Positions 62,601 to 64,000 of a stretch of DNA of 64,000 nt are shown in pieces. A program made the translations under genes and the position numbers. How positions within the stretch are numbered: position 1 is the stretch's first letter; the number at the start of each line of letters is the position of its first letter. Origin of the DNA: Eopsaltria australis (Eukaryota > Chordata > Aves > Passeriformes > Petroicidae); contig JAVTVJ010000452.1 in assembly GCA_034509425.1 (NCBI GenBank), positions 2,542,001 through 2,606,000 on the forward strand, written 5' to 3'. Below the pieces are notes generated by a model. That model was given only the letters and a program-made list of their open reading frames with translations. It did not search any database and was not told the DNA's origin.

Positions 62601-64000
62601 ATTTTCTGGGCTTTTTTAACCATTCTGCAAAGGCTGATTGTACATCAGCCATGTGGAAGACCACAGTTTTTGCAGTTCAATAACTGCATATATGACAAGT
62701 ACTTTCATGTGCCTCCTGAGCCCATTTGGACTCCTTTTCACCTCAAACATTTGCTGGTTTCATTTCTTTATTGATCATCTGAGCTGAAATCCTTTTGAAA
62801 ATTTCTTTGCCCATTCAACCATTTAGTCTGCTTTTTGTAATGTTACCTCTCTTTAAGGGAATATTTGAATGTAAAACTAAAAATAACCACCATATTTGAG
62901 TCTGCAAAATCAAGAGATCTGGCATTTCTGAGCACCATTCTATCTGTCACAGGTATGAGTCTTCTTTCAGCCATCTCAGGATAGACTCACTATTTCCTTC
63001 AAACAAAAACTTCTACTGTAGTTTTAATAAGCCTGATTTGAACAGGTTTCAAAGATGTGCAGCACTTGAAAATGAAAGCTGTAAACCGTGCAAAACTTTG
63101 TCCTGCTAGGTTACCAAAGTTTCCTTGTCAGTCACATTTCCTGGATGTTTTGGAAACTTACTTCTAGTCCTGTCTTTTAAACTTGCGTTCCACTTGTGCT
63201 CACCAGGGTAATTCTCTTCTCACAGGATCTCAGTTTTCACTTCAATTAAGCTAATTGTCAGCAATTTAAATACGCTCCTTAATTGAAAGTGCAAAAGTTT
63301 TGTAAGAAAAAAAATTCAAAATTTTCAAACAAATCATCTAGTGACAAAAAAAAACCCAAAGAAACACTAAACAGCTGAAATAGAGATTAAAATGCAGTGC
63401 TTACAAAACATTCTTTCAAGTCAAATATTATGCATGTATTTATACCAACCCTGCTTCTCCTTTTTTACTACAAGAGTTTATTTCGAAGGTAGCATCTCAC
63501 TCTCTCAGAGGCCTATTAATACTCAGTACTTCAGCCACCTCTGAGCTCAGTTCTCCAGGTTGGCCCTTGCTGTGCTCACCTCTATCACTTCTTGCTTTCA
63601 CAGTTCCCTCACTTTAATGAGCTCCAGACAATCCTGGAAGATGCTTAACCTAAGAAGAGCCACATGTGACTCAGGAACTGGGGTGGTGTTCTGTGCCTGT
63701 TTGTTTTTGCAGAGGACTGTGTAACTCCTTTTTTCACTGCTCTTGCCCTCACTTTGTCCTCTCTTAAATTCAGAAACATGTGGGCCTTGGAGATCTGCTG
63801 CTTCCAAATGTGGATGTCATGGTCTCTGGGGTTACACACTGCAAAGCACATTGCATGTCAGTAGCCTACATAGCTTAATGAACATGCTGCTTGGGAGGTG
63901 GCAGGAGAGATGCTGAGGATGCTAGGTGACACAAAAAGATCAGTGATCAAGAGAAAGCAAGAGAAGTAGGTTAAAATGCAGTTATCCAGTTGGTTTCGGA
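56621..64000. other. Unannotated AT-rich interval
   Basis: About 7.4 kb with no gene confidently recognised. The stretch 56815-57147 is discussed as a weak coding-relic candidate. Other frames (121 codons at 60349-60714, 104 at 58718-59032, 98 at 61710-62006) lack any motif I can name. An A-rich simple repeat is at 60031-60072. Confidence 0.5.
60031..60072. repeat. A-rich (CAAAA)n-like repeat
   Basis: Imperfect AAAAC/AAAC units ending in a run of A; about 42 bp with only two G interruptions. Confidence 0.85.

Noticed and set aside
1..64000. CRISPR arrays, bacterial operons, phage or plasmid genes
   Set aside because: No regularly spaced repeats, no ribosome-binding-site-linked frames and no long ORFs; the repeat content is avian.

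Overview
The window looks like non-coding nuclear DNA from a bird. The evidence is its interspersed repeats: five clear CR1 LINE 3' ends, one shorter CR1 tail fragment, and long terminal repeats of types I recognise from avian, especially neoavian or songbird, genomes. The rest is AT-rich, CpG-poor and densely stopped in all frames. The longest open frame is 164 codons, and it is the antisense strand of a CR1 copy. I could not recognise a host exon, tRNA, rRNA, CpG island, bacterial-type gene or CRISPR array. I read it as intergenic or deep intronic DNA and cannot name the species or locus.

Layout. 0.35-0.6 kb: a very old LINE relic of a type familiar from turtles and crocodilians. 2.07-3.1 kb: a minus-strand CR1 keeping a damaged reverse-transcriptase frame. 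4.24-4.65 kb: a plus-strand CR1 tail. 7.17-7.63 kb: a probable minus-strand LTR with compact, ERVK-like promoter and polyadenylation spacing. 14.34-14.58 kb: a plus-strand CR1 tail. 15.56-16.12 kb: a minus-strand solo LTR with a perfect 5-bp target-site duplication. 22.53-22.66 kb: a minus-strand CR1 tail. 25.98-26.6 kb: a plus-strand CR1 with an open C-terminal ORF2 stretch, then an older CR1 tail. 27.76-28.05 kb: a minus-strand CR1. 29.20-29.79 kb: a plus-strand solo LTR with a perfect 5-bp target-site duplication and a tandem duplication near its 5' end. About 29.8-49.3 kb is the longest interval with no repeat or gene I recognise; it holds a perfect 26-bp palindrome. 49.35-49.49 kb: a 5' fragment of another LTR. 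The remainder to 64 kb is plain AT-rich sequence with simple repeats and purine/pyrimidine-rich tracts.

No genes here work together, and I found no candidate for a new biological system. The window records successive CR1 insertions, all 5'-truncated, and ERV insertions collapsed to LTRs. The observations most worth checking are the two solo LTRs with intact duplications, the reptile-like LINE relic and the 26-bp palindrome. Family names rest on recognition by eye and need RepeatMasker or Dfam confirmation.
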